NCBI GenBank assembly: GCA_030690835.1
Contig: JAUYFW010000072.1
Coordinates: 1 to 32,048, forward strand
Reading direction: 5' to 3'
DNA: 32,048 nt
From: Sulfurimicrobium sp.
GTDB lineage: Bacteria > Pseudomonadota > Gammaproteobacteria > Burkholderiales > Sulfuricellaceae
The notes beneath the pieces are model-generated. The model saw only the letters and a program-made list of their open reading frames with translations, made no database searches and was not told where the DNA came from. The translations under genes and the position numbers were made by a program. Positions 17,855 to 27,293 of the stretch are shown piece after piece (the stretch's first letter is position 1; every line of letters begins with the position of its first letter).

Positions 17855-18628
17855 ACGAATGATGCCGCGTGTTGATATCGCCAGGAAATCCAGCCACATC
17901 CCGATTTCTGGAACAAGCTCGCGCTGTTCCTCCAGAACACTTTTCGCTTCAGCAAGGCTGAGGCCAGACTTGTACAGGGTTTTGTAAGCGCGCCGCAAGG
18001 CCAGTATCACATCAGGTGAAAACCCCCGGCGCTTGAGCCCCTCGGCATTGATGCCATGCGGCGCAGTCGGATTCCCGCCCACCGTCACACAGGGCGGCAC
18101 ATCCATGGTAACGACGGAGCTGATACCAACCATGCTGTGTGCGCCGATATGACAAAACTGATGAATGCCGGCAAACCCGCCCAGAATCGCATAATCATCA
18201 ACGCTGACATGACCCGCGAGGGTAGCGTTATTGGCAAAGACTGTCTGGTTTCCAACCTGGCAGTCGTGCGCGATATGCACCGAGGCCATGATCCAGTTGT
18301 CGTTGCCAAGGCGGGTAATACCCACATCCTGCGCCGTACCGATGTTGATCGAACAGAACTCGCGAATCGTGTTGCGGTCACCGATTTCGAGCCGAGTCGG
18401 TTCGCCCGAATATTTTTTGTCCTGAGGAGCCTCGCCCAGACTGGAAAACTGGAATATCCTGTTTTCTTTTCCAATACGGGTATGCCCATCCAGCACCACG
18501 TGCGGCCCGATCCAGGTAGCATCCCCGACCTCGACATGTTCCCCGATAATCGAATAGGCGCCGACAGTAACACCCTCACCGAGTTTCGCACCCGGATGAA
18601 CGATGGCGCTAGGGTGTACCCCTATCAT
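17852..18628 (-). CDS. lpxA: UDP-N-acetylglucosamine acyltransferase
   Basis: A 258-residue cytosolic left-handed beta-helix acyltransferase that performs the first step of lipid A synthesis. The start is ATG 18628 ([19 protein letters not shown]), which shares one base with the fabZ stop (TGATG). The open frame extends eight codons further upstream without homology. Hexapeptide repeats run through residues about 2-185. The catalytic histidine lies in VHIAHDCQVGNQ. The C-terminal helical domain includes GLKRRGFSPD and LRRAYKTLYKSG. In most proteobacteria lpxB follows; here the next gene is the convergent nadB, so the operon is cut short. Confidence 0.96.
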   Translation of the reverse strand: MIGVHPSAIVHPGAKLGEGVTVGAYSIIGEHVEVGDATWIGPHVVLDGHTRIGKENRIFQFSSLGEAPQDKKYSGEPTRLEIGDRNTIREFCSINIGTAQDVGITRLGNDNWIMASVHIAHDCQVGNQTVFANNATLAGHVSVDDYAILGGFAGIHQFCHIGAHSMVGISSVVTMDVPPCVTVGGNPTAPHGINAEGLKRRGFSPDVILALRRAYKTLYKSGLSLAEAKSVLEEQRELVPEIGMWLDFLAISTRGIIR

Positions 18629-19074
18629 CAGGCGATGTCGCGCTTGGCGCACATGAGTTCGGCTTCCGCAACGATGTCACCGTTGACCCTGGCTTCCGCC
18701 TTGAATTTCCAGATCCCTCGCATCTGGCGCTGGATGGCGACATGCAGGAACAATTGGTCACCGGCCGTGACCGGTTTCTTGAAACGCGCATTGTCGATTC
18801 CGACGAAATAGAAAACCGAGTTTTCGTCAGGCAGGATGCCCATGGTCTTGAAAGACAGAATGCCCGCTGCCTGAGCCAGCGCCTCCATGATCAGCACGCC
18901 CGGCATCACCGGGTGATGAGGGAAGTGGCCTTGAAAGAAAGGCTCGTTGATAGTGACATTCTTGATCGCAACAATGTCTTTTCCCGGCTCGCACTCCTGT
19001 ACCCGATCCACCAGCAGAAAGGGGTAACGGTGCGGTAAATGTGCCATGACTTCATGAATATCCATGCTGCTCAT
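18628..19074 (-). CDS. fabZ: 3-hydroxyacyl-ACP dehydratase FabZ
   Basis: A 148-residue hot-dog-fold dehydratase for fatty-acid elongation. It competes with LpxA/LpxD for hydroxyacyl-ACP, which explains the gene cluster. The start chosen is ATG 19074, which overlaps the lpxD stop as ATGA; the open frame continues upstream inside lpxD. An inner ATG at 19065 ([16 protein letters not shown]) is also possible. The active-site motif [20 protein letters not shown] carries the catalytic His and Glu. The N-terminal [11 protein letters not shown] is typical. Complete and of normal length. Confidence 0.96.
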   Translation of the reverse strand: MSSMDIHEVMAHLPHRYPFLLVDRVQECEPGKDIVAIKNVTINEPFFQGHFPHHPVMPGVLIMEALAQAAGILSFKTMGILPDENSVFYFVGIDNARFKKPVTAGDQLFLHVAIQRQMRGIWKFKAEARVNGDIVAEAELMCAKRDIA

Positions 19075-20123
19075 GATGATTTTTTCTCCAGTTCGTTGAT
19101 CTTTTTTTCCAGTCCCTGGATTTTCTGCGCCATGGCATCCAGGTGCCTGAGGTGGGCCGCGTTTTTGAGCCACACATCATGTGCCGAAAACGGCATGGCT
19201 GAAGTATAGGCGCCCGGTTTATGGATAGACTTGGTAATCAGGGTGCCGGAGGATATCTGAACATTGTCCGCAATCTCCAGGTGCCCGAGAATCATGCCCG
19301 CCCCGCCCACTGTGCAATGACGGCCAATTTTGGCGCTGCCCGCAATGCCGACACAGCCCGCCATTGCGCTATGCGCCCCGATGCGGACGTTATGGGCAAC
19401 CTGGATCTGGTTATCCAGCTTGACGCCCTCCTCGATCACGGTATCTTCGAGCGCACCCCGGTCTATGGTCGTATTCGCGCCGATTTCAACATCGTCGCCG
19501 ATGAGAACCCGACCGATCTGGGGAATCTTGAGCCATCGTCCATTTTCATGCGCCAGCCCAAACCCGTCCGCACCGATCACCGCACCGGAATGCAGAATCA
19601 CGCGTTCGCCAAGCTGGCACCCATGGTAAATCACCACGCGCGGGTACAGGCGACACTGCGCGCCGATCACCACGCTTGCGCCAATCACACAACCAGCACC
19701 GATCACGACCCCGTCACCGATCACGCAATCCGCGCCAATATGAACAAACGGCCCGATCGATGCGGAATCGGCTATTTTCACGCCGGGATCGATAACCGCG
19801 CTGGCATGCACCCCCGCTTTGACTGCCGGTTCGGGGTTCAGCAAAGCAGACACCCTGGCAAAATAGGCGTAGGGGTTATTGCAGACAATGCGTGGGCGGT
19901 CGCTTGCGTCACGCATATCCTTGCCGACGATCACTGCGCCAGCAGCGGACTGTTCCAGCTTCTTCAGGAAACGGCCTCCGGTCAGAAAGCTGATGTGACA
20001 AGCCTGAGCCTGCTCCAGCGAAGCGATCTGGCTGACGCGCAGTTCCGCATCACAGAGAACCTCGCCACCAAGCAATTCGACGATTTCGCCCAGCGACCAG
20101 GTTTTAGCGGAGATAGGCTTCAC
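19071..20123 (-). CDS. lpxD: UDP-3-O-(3-hydroxyacyl)glucosamine N-acyltransferase
   Basis: A 350-residue lipid A enzyme adding the N-linked hydroxyacyl chain. An N-terminal uridine-binding domain (residues 1-100) is followed by about ten hexapeptide coils ([20 protein letters not shown] onward). The catalytic histidine is in [13 protein letters not shown] short C-terminal coiled helix rich in Lys/Glu ([12 protein letters not shown]) closes the protein. The start at 20123 is GTG with only a weak ribosome site, 11 bases after the skp stop. The N-terminal sequence ([14 protein letters not shown]) supports this start. The 3' end overlaps fabZ. Confidence 0.95.
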   Translation of the reverse strand: MKPISAKTWSLGEIVELLGGEVLCDAELRVSQIASLEQAQACHISFLTGGRFLKKLEQSAAGAVIVGKDMRDASDRPRIVCNNPYAYFARVSALLNPEPAVKAGVHASAVIDPGVKIADSASIGPFVHIGADCVIGDGVVIGAGCVIGASVVIGAQCRLYPRVVIYHGCQLGERVILHSGAVIGADGFGLAHENGRWLKIPQIGRVLIGDDVEIGANTTIDRGALEDTVIEEGVKLDNQIQVAHNVRIGAHSAMAGCVGIAGSAKIGRHCTVGGAGMILGHLEIADNVQISSGTLITKSIHKPGAYTSAMPFSAHDVWLKNAAHLRHLDAMAQKIQGLEKKINELEKKSS

Positions 20124-20134
20124 TCAATTGGGAC

Positions 20135-20635
20135 TTATTTGTCAGACAACGCCTTTATAACCTTATCCGTCACATCAATGCGAGTGCTGGCAAACACGGC
20201 CTCCTGCAGGATCAGATCGAATTTTTCGCTCTCGGCAATGGCGATGATGGCCTTGTTGGCACGTTCCTGAACGGCCGAGAGCTCTTCGTTGCGACGCAGG
20301 TTCAGGTCCTCCCGCAACTCGCGCTGGGAACGCTGAATGTCACGATTCAGATTAGCAAGCTCGCGTTCCCTGTTGCGTCGTTCCGATTCGGCAACTGTCA
20401 CGCCATCGCGTTCGAGTCCGGCTTGAATTTCCTTGGCCTGCTTGATCAGTTTCATCAACTCCTGATCGCGCGAAGCAAACTCTTTTTCCAGTTTTTTCTG
20501 CGCTTTCTGAGCTGGCGAGGCTTCACGAAACACGCGCTCGGTATTGACATAACCAATCTTGAGTTCTGCGGCCTGAACCAGGGTGGCCGTCTGAATCAAC
20601 GATAACGCTAATACGGACAATACAATCTTTTTCAA
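20135..20635 (-). CDS. skp: Periplasmic chaperone Skp/OmpH
   Basis: A 166-residue exported chaperone that carries unfolded outer-membrane proteins to the BAM complex. The signal peptide is MKKIVLSVLALSLIQTATLVQA, cut before AELKIGYV. The mature protein begins with the conserved strand IGYVNTERVFREA. A long charged coiled-coil region follows (residues about 45-125, rich in K/E/R/Q), then a C-terminal strand (DLILQEAVFASTRIDVT). It lies nine bases downstream of bamA and just upstream of lpxD, the usual order. Full length. Confidence 0.94.
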   Translation of the reverse strand: MKKIVLSVLALSLIQTATLVQAAELKIGYVNTERVFREASPAQKAQKKLEKEFASRDQELMKLIKQAKEIQAGLERDGVTVAESERRNRERELANLNRDIQRSQRELREDLNLRRNEELSAVQERANKAIIAIAESEKFDLILQEAVFASTRIDVTDKVIKALSDK

Positions 20636-20644
20636 TTCAATCTC

Positions 20645-22939
20645 CTAAAATACTGTTCCCATCTGGAACTGGAACATCTCGGTCTTGTCGCCCTCTTTCT
20701 TGTTGATGGGCTGCGCCAGACTGAATTTCAGCGGACCTATCGGCGAGAACCAACTTACCGACACACCCGCCGAATAACGTAACTCGCCAATATCGAAGGT
20801 AGCGTACCGCCCAAGCGCGTCGCCTTCGCCAAAGACCATGCCGCTGTCAACAAAGGTTCCCAGGCGGACTGACTTGTCATTTGGCAAGCCAGGGAAGGGG
20901 AATAGCAATTCAGCACTCATCACGATACGGGTATTGCCGCCCAAGGCATAATCACTACTGTCGCGCGGTCCCAGCGAACTGGTTTCATATCCCCGTACCG
21001 AACCGATACCACCTGCATAGAAATTCTTGAAGTATGGCAGGGGTTGGTCGTTGTAGCTGTCTGCATAACCCAGTTCGCCATTCAGCAGAACCGTAAAATG
21101 TTTGCCGAATGTCTTCAGCCACTGTTGCTGGTACGAAATCTTGTAGTACTCAAGGTCAAGGCCGGGCAGCCCCACCTCGCCATATAGCCGCTGCAGCGAG
21201 CCTGACATCGGATACATCAGATTATCCCGGGTATCCCGCGCCCAACCCAGGTCGGTCCGAATGGTATCGACAGTCGTGCCGTAGGCATTCACGAAATCGA
21301 TCACTCTTTGCGAACTGTTTTCATCAATCGTATTTTCTATCTGCTCCACCGCCAGCCCCAGATTGACCGTATCCTTCTCGTTAAGCGGGACGCCGAAGCG
21401 CACGCCGGCACCCTTGGTCTGCGTTTTGTAACGGGTCACAGCAGACAGGTTAGTGGTGTCGACCGTGCGATTGTAGAGATCGAATCCTCGGCTGATTCCA
21501 TTATCGGTGAAGTACGGGTTGGTATGGGAAAGCGAATAGACCTTGTTGACGCTGCCGCTATTGACCTGGACCGCAAAATGGTTGCCGCTGCCGAACACGT
21601 TTTGCTGGGCAAAAGAGGCATTCAGCACCAGTCCCTCGGAACTGGAAAAACCCGCACCCGCCATCACACTGCCAGTCGGTTTTTCAGTCACGTTATAATT
21701 GATGTCGACCTGATCCGTCGTGCCCGGCACCGCTGGCGTTTCGACGTTGACGTCAGAAAAATATCCCAGACGCTGCAAGCGTTCACGTGAACGGTTGATC
21801 TTGTCGGCGGCATACCACCCCCCCTCGATCTGGCGCATTTCACGCCGCAGCACTTCGTCACGCGTCTTGGTGTTGCCGGTCACATTGATGCGGCGCACAT
21901 AAACCCTGCGTCCGGGATCAACATAAAAAGTAAACGCAACCTCACCTTTTTCCTTGTTGACTTCCGGGGCGGCGTTGACGTTGGCAAACGCGTAACCATC
22001 ATTTCCCAGACGGTCGCTCATGGCCTTGCTGGATGCCGTCAACTTCTCGCGAGAAAAAGCCTCGCCTGACTGGACCTTGATCAGCTTGCGCAACTCCTCT
22101 TCCGGCACCAGCATCTCTCCGGCCAGCTTGATATCCGAAATCGTGTAGCGCTTGCCCTCGTTCACGTTGACGGTAATGTAAATACCCTGCTTGTCGGGAG
22201 AAATGGATACCTGGGTGGATTCGATATTGAATTCAAGGTAACCGCGATTCATGTACCAGGAACGCATGGTTTCAAGATCGGCCGAGAGCTTTGGCTTGGA
22301 GTACTGGTCGTTTTTGCTGTACCAACTCATCCAGCCAGTCGTGGCAAGCGCGAGCTGTGCCTGTAATTCCTTTTCCGGAAAGGCCTCATTGCCGACAATA
22401 TTGATCTGCCGTATCGTCGCCACTTCACCTTCGACAATATCGAAACTGATGGCCACCCGGTTGCGCTCCAACGGGGTCACCGTTGTCGTGATGCTGACTG
22501 CGTACTTGCCGCGACTGAAATACTGCCGCTTCAATTCCTGTTCAGCGCGATCCAGCAAGGATTTATCAAAAACCTTGGATTCCGACAGACCGGCGCTTTT
22601 CAGGCCATCCTTGAGTTGTTCCTTGGTGAACTCCTTGGCGCCGTTGATATCAACCTGGGCAATCGCCGAGCGCTCTTCCAACGACACAACCAGCACGCCG
22701 TTATCCGCTTCCAGGCGAACATCCTTGAAAAATCCGGTGGCATACAAGGCCTTGACGGCAGCAGAAATTTTTTCGTCGTTGACGGTCTCGCCCACCTTGA
22801 TCGGCAGGTAAGTGAAGACTGTTCCAGCCTCGGTACGCTGAATACCTTCGATCCGAATATCCTTGACAGTGAATGGCTCGACAGCGAAAGCCGACACAGC
22901 ATAGAGGCTGAAAATCAGGAGTGGGATAAGTTTTTTCAT
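20645..22939 (-). CDS. bamA: Outer-membrane protein assembly factor BamA
   Basis: A 764-residue Omp85 protein, the core of the BAM complex inserting beta-barrels. After the signal peptide (residues 1-19) come five POTRA domains (about 20-420; the first contains FTVKDIRIEGIQRTEAGTVF). The 16-stranded barrel follows, including the conserved loop-6 region (AGGIGSVRGYETSSLGPRD), and the chain ends in FQFQMGTVF with terminal phenylalanine. The ATG at 22939 shares a base with the rseP stop (TAATG), indicating coupling. Nothing is missing compared with the family (about 760-810 residues). Confidence 0.97.
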   Translation of the reverse strand: MKKLIPLLIFSLYAVSAFAVEPFTVKDIRIEGIQRTEAGTVFTYLPIKVGETVNDEKISAAVKALYATGFFKDVRLEADNGVLVVSLEERSAIAQVDINGAKEFTKEQLKDGLKSAGLSESKVFDKSLLDRAEQELKRQYFSRGKYAVSITTTVTPLERNRVAISFDIVEGEVATIRQINIVGNEAFPEKELQAQLALATTGWMSWYSKNDQYSKPKLSADLETMRSWYMNRGYLEFNIESTQVSISPDKQGIYITVNVNEGKRYTISDIKLAGEMLVPEEELRKLIKVQSGEAFSREKLTASSKAMSDRLGNDGYAFANVNAAPEVNKEKGEVAFTFYVDPGRRVYVRRINVTGNTKTRDEVLRREMRQIEGGWYAADKINRSRERLQRLGYFSDVNVETPAVPGTTDQVDINYNVTEKPTGSVMAGAGFSSSEGLVLNASFAQQNVFGSGNHFAVQVNSGSVNKVYSLSHTNPYFTDNGISRGFDLYNRTVDTTNLSAVTRYKTQTKGAGVRFGVPLNEKDTVNLGLAVEQIENTIDENSSQRVIDFVNAYGTTVDTIRTDLGWARDTRDNLMYPMSGSLQRLYGEVGLPGLDLEYYKISYQQQWLKTFGKHFTVLLNGELGYADSYNDQPLPYFKNFYAGGIGSVRGYETSSLGPRDSSDYALGGNTRIVMSAELLFPFPGLPNDKSVRLGTFVDSGMVFGEGDALGRYATFDIGELRYSAGVSVSWFSPIGPLKFSLAQPINKKEGDKTEMFQFQMGTVF

Positions 22940-24306
22940 TAGGAGCCGGTCAACAAGCGGTTAATATCGTTGTAAAAAGCGAACATCATGAGCGCGAGCA
23001 GGAGTGTCATGCCTATCTGCTGGCCGATTTCCATGACGCGGTCGGAGACGGGACTTCCCTTCACGATTTCGGCCATATAATACATCAAATGCCCCCCATC
23101 CAATAAGGGCACAGGCAACAAATTAAGCACGCCCAGACTGATGCTCACCAGTGCCAGGAACATCAGATACGCCACCCAACCGATGTGCGCCGACTGCCCT
23201 GCGTAATCCGCGATTGTGATCGGACCACTGATATTTTTTGGCGACACCTCGCCGATGATCATCTTGCCCATGGTCTTCAAGCTGAACCAGGACATATCCC
23301 AGGTTTTCCATGCCGCCTCCTGCATAGCGCGTACCGGGCCATAGCGCACCTCGGCCATCAGCCGCTCACCGATGGCTTCATCGACAAAGGGGCCAGCACC
23401 TATTTTGCCGACGGCCTTGCCTTGTTCCATCGCCTCATCCGGCTTCAGAGAAATTTCGATCCTGGCCGAACCGCGCTTGACGCTGAAGCGCAATTCCCGC
23501 TGCGGATTGGCTCGAATGGCCGTGACCAGATCTTCCCAGCGCGAGATATTTTTGCCGTCCAGCGCCAGAATTTCATCCATTTCCTGCAAGCCCGCTTTTG
23601 CGCCTGCGCCATCGGGCAATAATTTCCCGATCACAGGCGGCAGAATGGGGCGATAGTGCGTCAGACCCAGTTTTTCCAGAAAGTCGCCATCAAAATCATC
23701 GGAAGACAATGATGCAGTTTCCAGCACATGCTGACGAATATCGTTTTTCGCGCTTAGCGTCTCGAATCGCACCGTTTGATGTTCCATGGCTTTCTTGAGC
23801 AAAGCCCAGCGCACATCTGCCCAAACCGTGACTGGCTCGCCGTCCAGCGAGGTCACCAGTTCGCCGTATTCAAACCCCGCTACGGCAGCCGGACTGCCCT
23901 TGACCGGGTCGCCCAGCAAGGGCTTCACGCCAGGCATGCCGACCATGAATAAAAACCAGTAAAGGAGAATCGCCAACAACAGATTCGCGACCGGCCCGGC
24001 GGCTACGATCAGAATTCGCCGCCATACTGTTTGGCGGTTGAAGGCGCGCCCCAGTTCGTGCTCTGCGACCTCGCCTTCGCGCTCGTCCAGCATTTTTACA
24101 TAGCCTCCCAGGGGAAAAGCGGCAATTGCCCACTCTGTGCCATCCGCCCCGAAACGGCGCAGCCACAAGGGCTTGCCAAAGCCAACAGAAAACCGCAACA
24201 CCTTGACCCCGCAACGGCGGGCAACCCAGTAATGGCCGAACTCGTGCACGATAATCAGCACGCCAAGCGCCAGCGCGAACGCCAGGAGAGTGTGGAGAAG
24301 GTTCAT
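22939..24306 (-). CDS. rseP: Site-2 intramembrane metalloprotease RseP
   Basis: A 455-residue inner-membrane zinc protease that makes the second cut in RseA and so releases sigma-E. The start is ATG 24306 (MNLLHTLLAFALALG); the open frame runs nine codons further into a repeat without conserved content. The zinc motif HEFGH is at residues 21-25 in the first membrane helix. Two PDZ domains lie in the middle (for example GSPAAVAGFEYGELVTSLDG and GAKAGLQEMDEILALDG). The second zinc-binding motif is LLPVPLLDGGHLMYY near the C-terminus. Its putative ribosome site, GGAGAGAGGG, is one arm of the repeat at 24310. Confidence 0.96.
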   Translation of the reverse strand: MNLLHTLLAFALALGVLIIVHEFGHYWVARRCGVKVLRFSVGFGKPLWLRRFGADGTEWAIAAFPLGGYVKMLDEREGEVAEHELGRAFNRQTVWRRILIVAAGPVANLLLAILLYWFLFMVGMPGVKPLLGDPVKGSPAAVAGFEYGELVTSLDGEPVTVWADVRWALLKKAMEHQTVRFETLSAKNDIRQHVLETASLSSDDFDGDFLEKLGLTHYRPILPPVIGKLLPDGAGAKAGLQEMDEILALDGKNISRWEDLVTAIRANPQRELRFSVKRGSARIEISLKPDEAMEQGKAVGKIGAGPFVDEAIGERLMAEVRYGPVRAMQEAAWKTWDMSWFSLKTMGKMIIGEVSPKNISGPITIADYAGQSAHIGWVAYLMFLALVSISLGVLNLLPVPLLDGGHLMYYMAEIVKGSPVSDRVMEIGQQIGMTLLLALMMFAFYNDINRLLTGS

Positions 24307-24309
24307 TTT

Positions 24310-24383
24310 CCCTCTCTCCTTACTCTCTCCCAAAGTACCCTGAAGGGCATAAAGGAGAGAGGGACGCAGACTCGCTTCGCGAG
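24310..24383. repeat. Intergenic inverted repeat between dxr and rseP
   Basis: A perfect 12-base inverted repeat, CCCTCTCTCCTT (24310-24321) and AAGGAGAGAGGG (24352-24363). It encloses a small CCC-TGAA-GGG hairpin at 24338-24347 and is followed by the palindrome CTCGC-TTC-GCGAG at 24371-24383. The 19 bases at 24337-24355 occur again exactly at 27202-27220. The element fills almost the whole gap between the dxr stop and the rseP ATG. Its minus-strand arm also supplies the likely rseP ribosome site. Confidence 0.8.
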
Positions 24384-24390
24384 GCTCAAG

Positions 24391-25575
24391 TTAAGCACGC
24401 GCAATCAATTCAGCGGCAAGCAAGCGCGCTTGTGCATCGGCATTCTGGGCATCTTCCAGGCTACGCATGGGAACGGAGGTCAGTTGTTCCAGCGTCTGCT
24501 CGATGATGCTGGGGATAGCCAGGAATGGCAGCTTGCCATCCAGAAACGCAGCCACTGCGATTTCGTTGGCGGAATTCAAGATGGCAGGCGCCGTACCCCC
24601 TGTGCGCAGGGCCTGGTAAGCCAGACCAAGGCAGCGAAAGCGCACCATATCTGGCGCTTCAAAATCCAGGTGCGCAATCTTGAACAGGTCGAGCGCGGAG
24701 ACCCCGGCCTGAATCCGTTCTGGAAAACCCAGCGCATACGCGATCGGGGTTCGCATGTCCGGATTGCCTAACTGCGCCAGCACCGAGCCATCCGCATATT
24801 CGACCAGTGAGTGAATCACGCTCTGCGGATGCACCACCACCTGAATCTGTTCCGCCGATGCGCTGAACAACCAGTGCGCTTCGATGACTTCCAGCCCCTT
24901 GTTCATCATGCTGGCAGAATCAACTGAAATCTTGCGCCCCATCGACCAGTTCGGGTGGGCGCAGGCCTGTTCCGGCGTCACTTGTTCCAGTTCTGCCAGC
25001 GCACGGGTGCGGAACGGACCGCCGGACGCGGTCAGCAGGATGCGGGTGACGCCGACCTGCGCCAGTCCACGCCCGAAATCGCGTGGCAAGGACTGAAAAA
25101 TGGCGTTGTGTTCGCTGTCGATGGGCAGCAATTGGGCGCCATGGTCGCGCACGGCATCCATGAAAATCTGGCCGGACATCACCAGGGTTTCCTTGTTGGC
25201 CAACAGAATACGTTTGCCCGCCCGAGCTGCCGCCATGGACGGGCGCAAACCCGCCGCGCCCACAATGGCCGCCATGACGCTATCCACCTGTGGCAGAGAG
25301 GAAACCAGCTCCAGTGCCTCGATGCCGTGCAATACCTGGGTTGCCAGGCCATGATCCAGCACTTTTTGGCGCAAGGATTCAGCCGCATCTGCATCCAGCA
25401 AAACGGCGTATTCCGGCTCGAACTGCTGGCATTGCTGGAACAATTTGTCGATCTGGCTATTGGCTGTCAGCGCGACGACCCGGAAGCGCTCCGGATGACG
25501 CGCAATCACGTCCAGCGTGCTGACGCCGATAGAGCCGGTGGAACCTAGAACGGTAATATTTTGCTTGTCTGGCAT
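24391..25575 (-). CDS. dxr: 1-deoxy-D-xylulose 5-phosphate reductoisomerase
   Basis: A 394-residue NADPH-dependent enzyme making 2-C-methyl-D-erythritol 4-phosphate in the non-mevalonate isoprenoid pathway. It supplies the precursors used by UppS in the same operon. The N-terminal nucleotide-binding motif [13 protein letters not shown] is at residues 11-23. The catalytic-domain segments [13 protein letters not shown] and ASGGPFR follow, with the metal/substrate loop [27 protein letters not shown]. The C-terminal helical domain is complete. The ATG at 25575 follows the cdsA stop by two bases. Normal length. Confidence 0.97.
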   Translation of the reverse strand: MPDKQNITVLGSTGSIGVSTLDVIARHPERFRVVALTANSQIDKLFQQCQQFEPEYAVLLDADAAESLRQKVLDHGLATQVLHGIEALELVSSLPQVDSVMAAIVGAAGLRPSMAAARAGKRILLANKETLVMSGQIFMDAVRDHGAQLLPIDSEHNAIFQSLPRDFGRGLAQVGVTRILLTASGGPFRTRALAELEQVTPEQACAHPNWSMGRKISVDSASMMNKGLEVIEAHWLFSASAEQIQVVVHPQSVIHSLVEYADGSVLAQLGNPDMRTPIAYALGFPERIQAGVSALDLFKIAHLDFEAPDMVRFRCLGLAYQALRTGGTAPAILNSANEIAVAAFLDGKLPFLAIPSIIEQTLEQLTSVPMRSLEDAQNADAQARLLAAELIARA

Positions 25576-25577
25576 TG

Positions 25578-26369
25578 TTACAAACCCGGAAAACCATACA
25601 GATAATAAGCCGCAGCCAGAGGTAGCGCGGGCATCATGCCGTCAAGACGATCCAGCACCCCGCCATGACCGGGCAGAATGCGCCCGCTATCCTTCAAGCC
25701 AGCCTGACGTTTGAGCCAGGACTCGAACAAATCCCCGACCACACTGATAGACCCCATCGCCAACAACAGGATAAACCCAGGAAAAGGAACGCCCACGCTG
25801 GCTTCCAGCGACTTCCATGCAAAACCGAAACAAGCCACCGCCAACAGGCCGCCTGCCACGCCTTCCCAGGTCTTGCCTGGACTAATGGCCGGCGCCAGTT
25901 TGTGCTTGCCGAACGCGCGCCCGGCGAAATAAGCGCCAATATCTGCCGCCGACACCACCGCCAGCAAACCCAGCAGCAAGGCTGGGCGCATGGCATGAAA
26001 CTCCATCATGGCAAACCAGGTCGGGAACAGCACCAGCCAACCGGTCAGCGCCAGCACGGCAGGATGGCGCACCTGCCAGCCACGAATCAGCCAGGGAAGT
26101 GCCGCGAACAACCAGAATGCCACTGCCAGCAGGTAAAACAGCCCGACTCTGGCTTTAACTGTAAAAAAGGCCAAGCCAAAGAAAATCGTCAGTCCCACAT
26201 AAACCCAGCGTTCCTTGCGCGGGAACATGGCCAGCCCGCCCCACTCCCATGCACCAATGGTGATCACGCCCAACATCAGCCAACCCCAAAACAAACTGGG
26301 CAGGTAAAACAAGGCCAGCAGCAGGCCAAACAACAGGCCAAATGCCGTGAAAACGCGCTCCTTAAGCAT
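25578..26369 (-). CDS. cdsA: Phosphatidate cytidylyltransferase
   Basis: A 263-residue polytopic membrane enzyme converting phosphatidic acid and CTP to CDP-diacylglycerol, the branch point of phospholipid synthesis. About seven hydrophobic spans are visible. The CdsA signature near the C-terminus is complete ([20 protein letters not shown] followed by GVLDRLD), with the metal-binding Asp residues. The conserved segment [12 protein letters not shown] is also present. The ATG at 26369 overlaps the uppS stop by eight bases, and only two bases separate it from dxr, so the three genes are tightly coupled. Confidence 0.95.
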   Translation of the reverse strand: MLKERVFTAFGLLFGLLLALFYLPSLFWGWLMLGVITIGAWEWGGLAMFPRKERWVYVGLTIFFGLAFFTVKARVGLFYLLAVAFWLFAALPWLIRGWQVRHPAVLALTGWLVLFPTWFAMMEFHAMRPALLLGLLAVVSAADIGAYFAGRAFGKHKLAPAISPGKTWEGVAGGLLAVACFGFAWKSLEASVGVPFPGFILLLAMGSISVVGDLFESWLKRQAGLKDSGRILPGHGGVLDRLDGMMPALPLAAAYYLYGFPGL

Positions 26370-27141
26370 GGTCAGGGGGTTTCAACTGTTCGCTGCCGCG
26401 CAACTGCTCGCTGGTACGGCCGAAGCGGCGCTCGCGATGCTGGTAGGAAAGGATAGCTCGATCCAGTTCTTTGCCATCGAAATCAGGCCACAAGACATCG
26501 GTAAAATACAGCTCGGTATAAGCCAGTTGCCACAGCAAGAAATTGCTGATGCGCTGCTCACCGCCGGTACGAATAAACAGGTCCGGCTCCGGGGCATTCG
26601 GCATGGAAAGATAGGGTTGCAGATCAGATTCGTTGAATCCGGCCGCCAGGTCGGGGTGATCCTTGAGCATGGACTGGACAGCCTGCATGATGTCCCAGCG
26701 TCCGCCATAATTCGCTGCAATCGTGAGAGTCAGCTTGTCGTTACTGGCTGTCAGCGCTTCGGAGCGCCGCACCATGTCCACCAGTTTGGCGTCAAAACGG
26801 CTCAGGTCGCCGATGATTTTGAGTTTCACGCCGTTCTGGTGCAATTTGCTGACTTCATTTTCCAGCGCCAGCATGAAGAGCTGCATCAGGAAAGTCACTT
26901 CTTCTTCCGGACGTCGCCAGTTTTCGCTACTGAAAGCAAATAGGGTAAGGTATTCGATCTTGCGCTCGATGCACGCCTTGACCATGGCGCGTACGGTTTC
27001 CAGACCGCGCTTGTGTCCCATCACGCGGGGCATGAAGCGCTTTTTCGCCCAGCGCCCGTTGCCATCCATGATCATGGCAACGTGGCGGGGGATGAACGAT
27101 ATGTCGGGAATATCGCAGGTGGAACTTGGGGGGTGTGCCAC
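26362..27141 (-). CDS. uppS: Isoprenyl transferase (undecaprenyl diphosphate synthase)
   Basis: A 259-residue cis-prenyltransferase making the C55 lipid carrier for peptidoglycan and O-antigen. The active-site motif [13 protein letters not shown] places the catalytic Asp at about residue 26. The segments [14 protein letters not shown] and [19 protein letters not shown] are hallmark family motifs. The start given is GTG 27141, which lacks a visible ribosome site; no other in-frame ATG lies before [11 protein letters not shown], so the exact N-terminus is uncertain. A repeat-rich spacer of about 150 bases separates it from frr. Confidence 0.95.
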   Translation of the reverse strand: MAHPPSSTCDIPDISFIPRHVAMIMDGNGRWAKKRFMPRVMGHKRGLETVRAMVKACIERKIEYLTLFAFSSENWRRPEEEVTFLMQLFMLALENEVSKLHQNGVKLKIIGDLSRFDAKLVDMVRRSEALTASNDKLTLTIAANYGGRWDIMQAVQSMLKDHPDLAAGFNESDLQPYLSMPNAPEPDLFIRTGGEQRISNFLLWQLAYTELYFTDVLWPDFDGKELDRAILSYQHRERRFGRTSEQLRGSEQLKPPDHA

Positions 27142-27150
27142 TAATATAAA

Positions 27151-27220
27151 ACTCGCGTAGCGAGCCTGCGCCCACCTCTCCCGCTGGCGGGGGAGGGTTG
27201 CACCCTGAAGGGCATAAAGG
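27151..27220. repeat. Intergenic repeat between frr and uppS
   Basis: It contains the palindrome CTCGC-GTA-GCGAG (27152-27164) and a pyrimidine/purine-rich inverted segment (CCTCTCCCGC with GCGGGGGAGG, near 27175-27196). It then has ACCCTGAAGGGCATAAAGG at 27202-27220, identical over 19 bases to 24337-24355. It carries the same modules as the dxr/rseP copy, in a different order. It lies upstream of the uppS start, so it is probably transcribed as part of the long operon. Confidence 0.78.
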
Positions 27221-27228
27221 GAGGGGGA

Positions 27229-27278
27229 ACGAGCACGGCATCTCTCATGATAGTAGACAATTCATTAGTCGTGCTCGT
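27229..27278. repeat. Nine-base inverted repeat downstream of frr
   Basis: ACGAGCACG at 27229-27237 and CGTGCTCGT at 27270-27278 are perfect inverted copies separated by 32 bases, ending 15 bases after the frr stop codon (minus strand). It could form a hairpin in the frr 3' region. Without a T-run and with a long loop, a terminator role is weak. Confidence 0.5.
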
Positions 27279-27293
27279 GGGATGGGCTGAGGC

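Noticed and set aside
19221-20270. A 349-codon plus-strand open frame opposite lpxD.
   Set aside because: The repeated hexapeptide code of LpxD keeps the complementary frame open; the translated product resembles no known protein.
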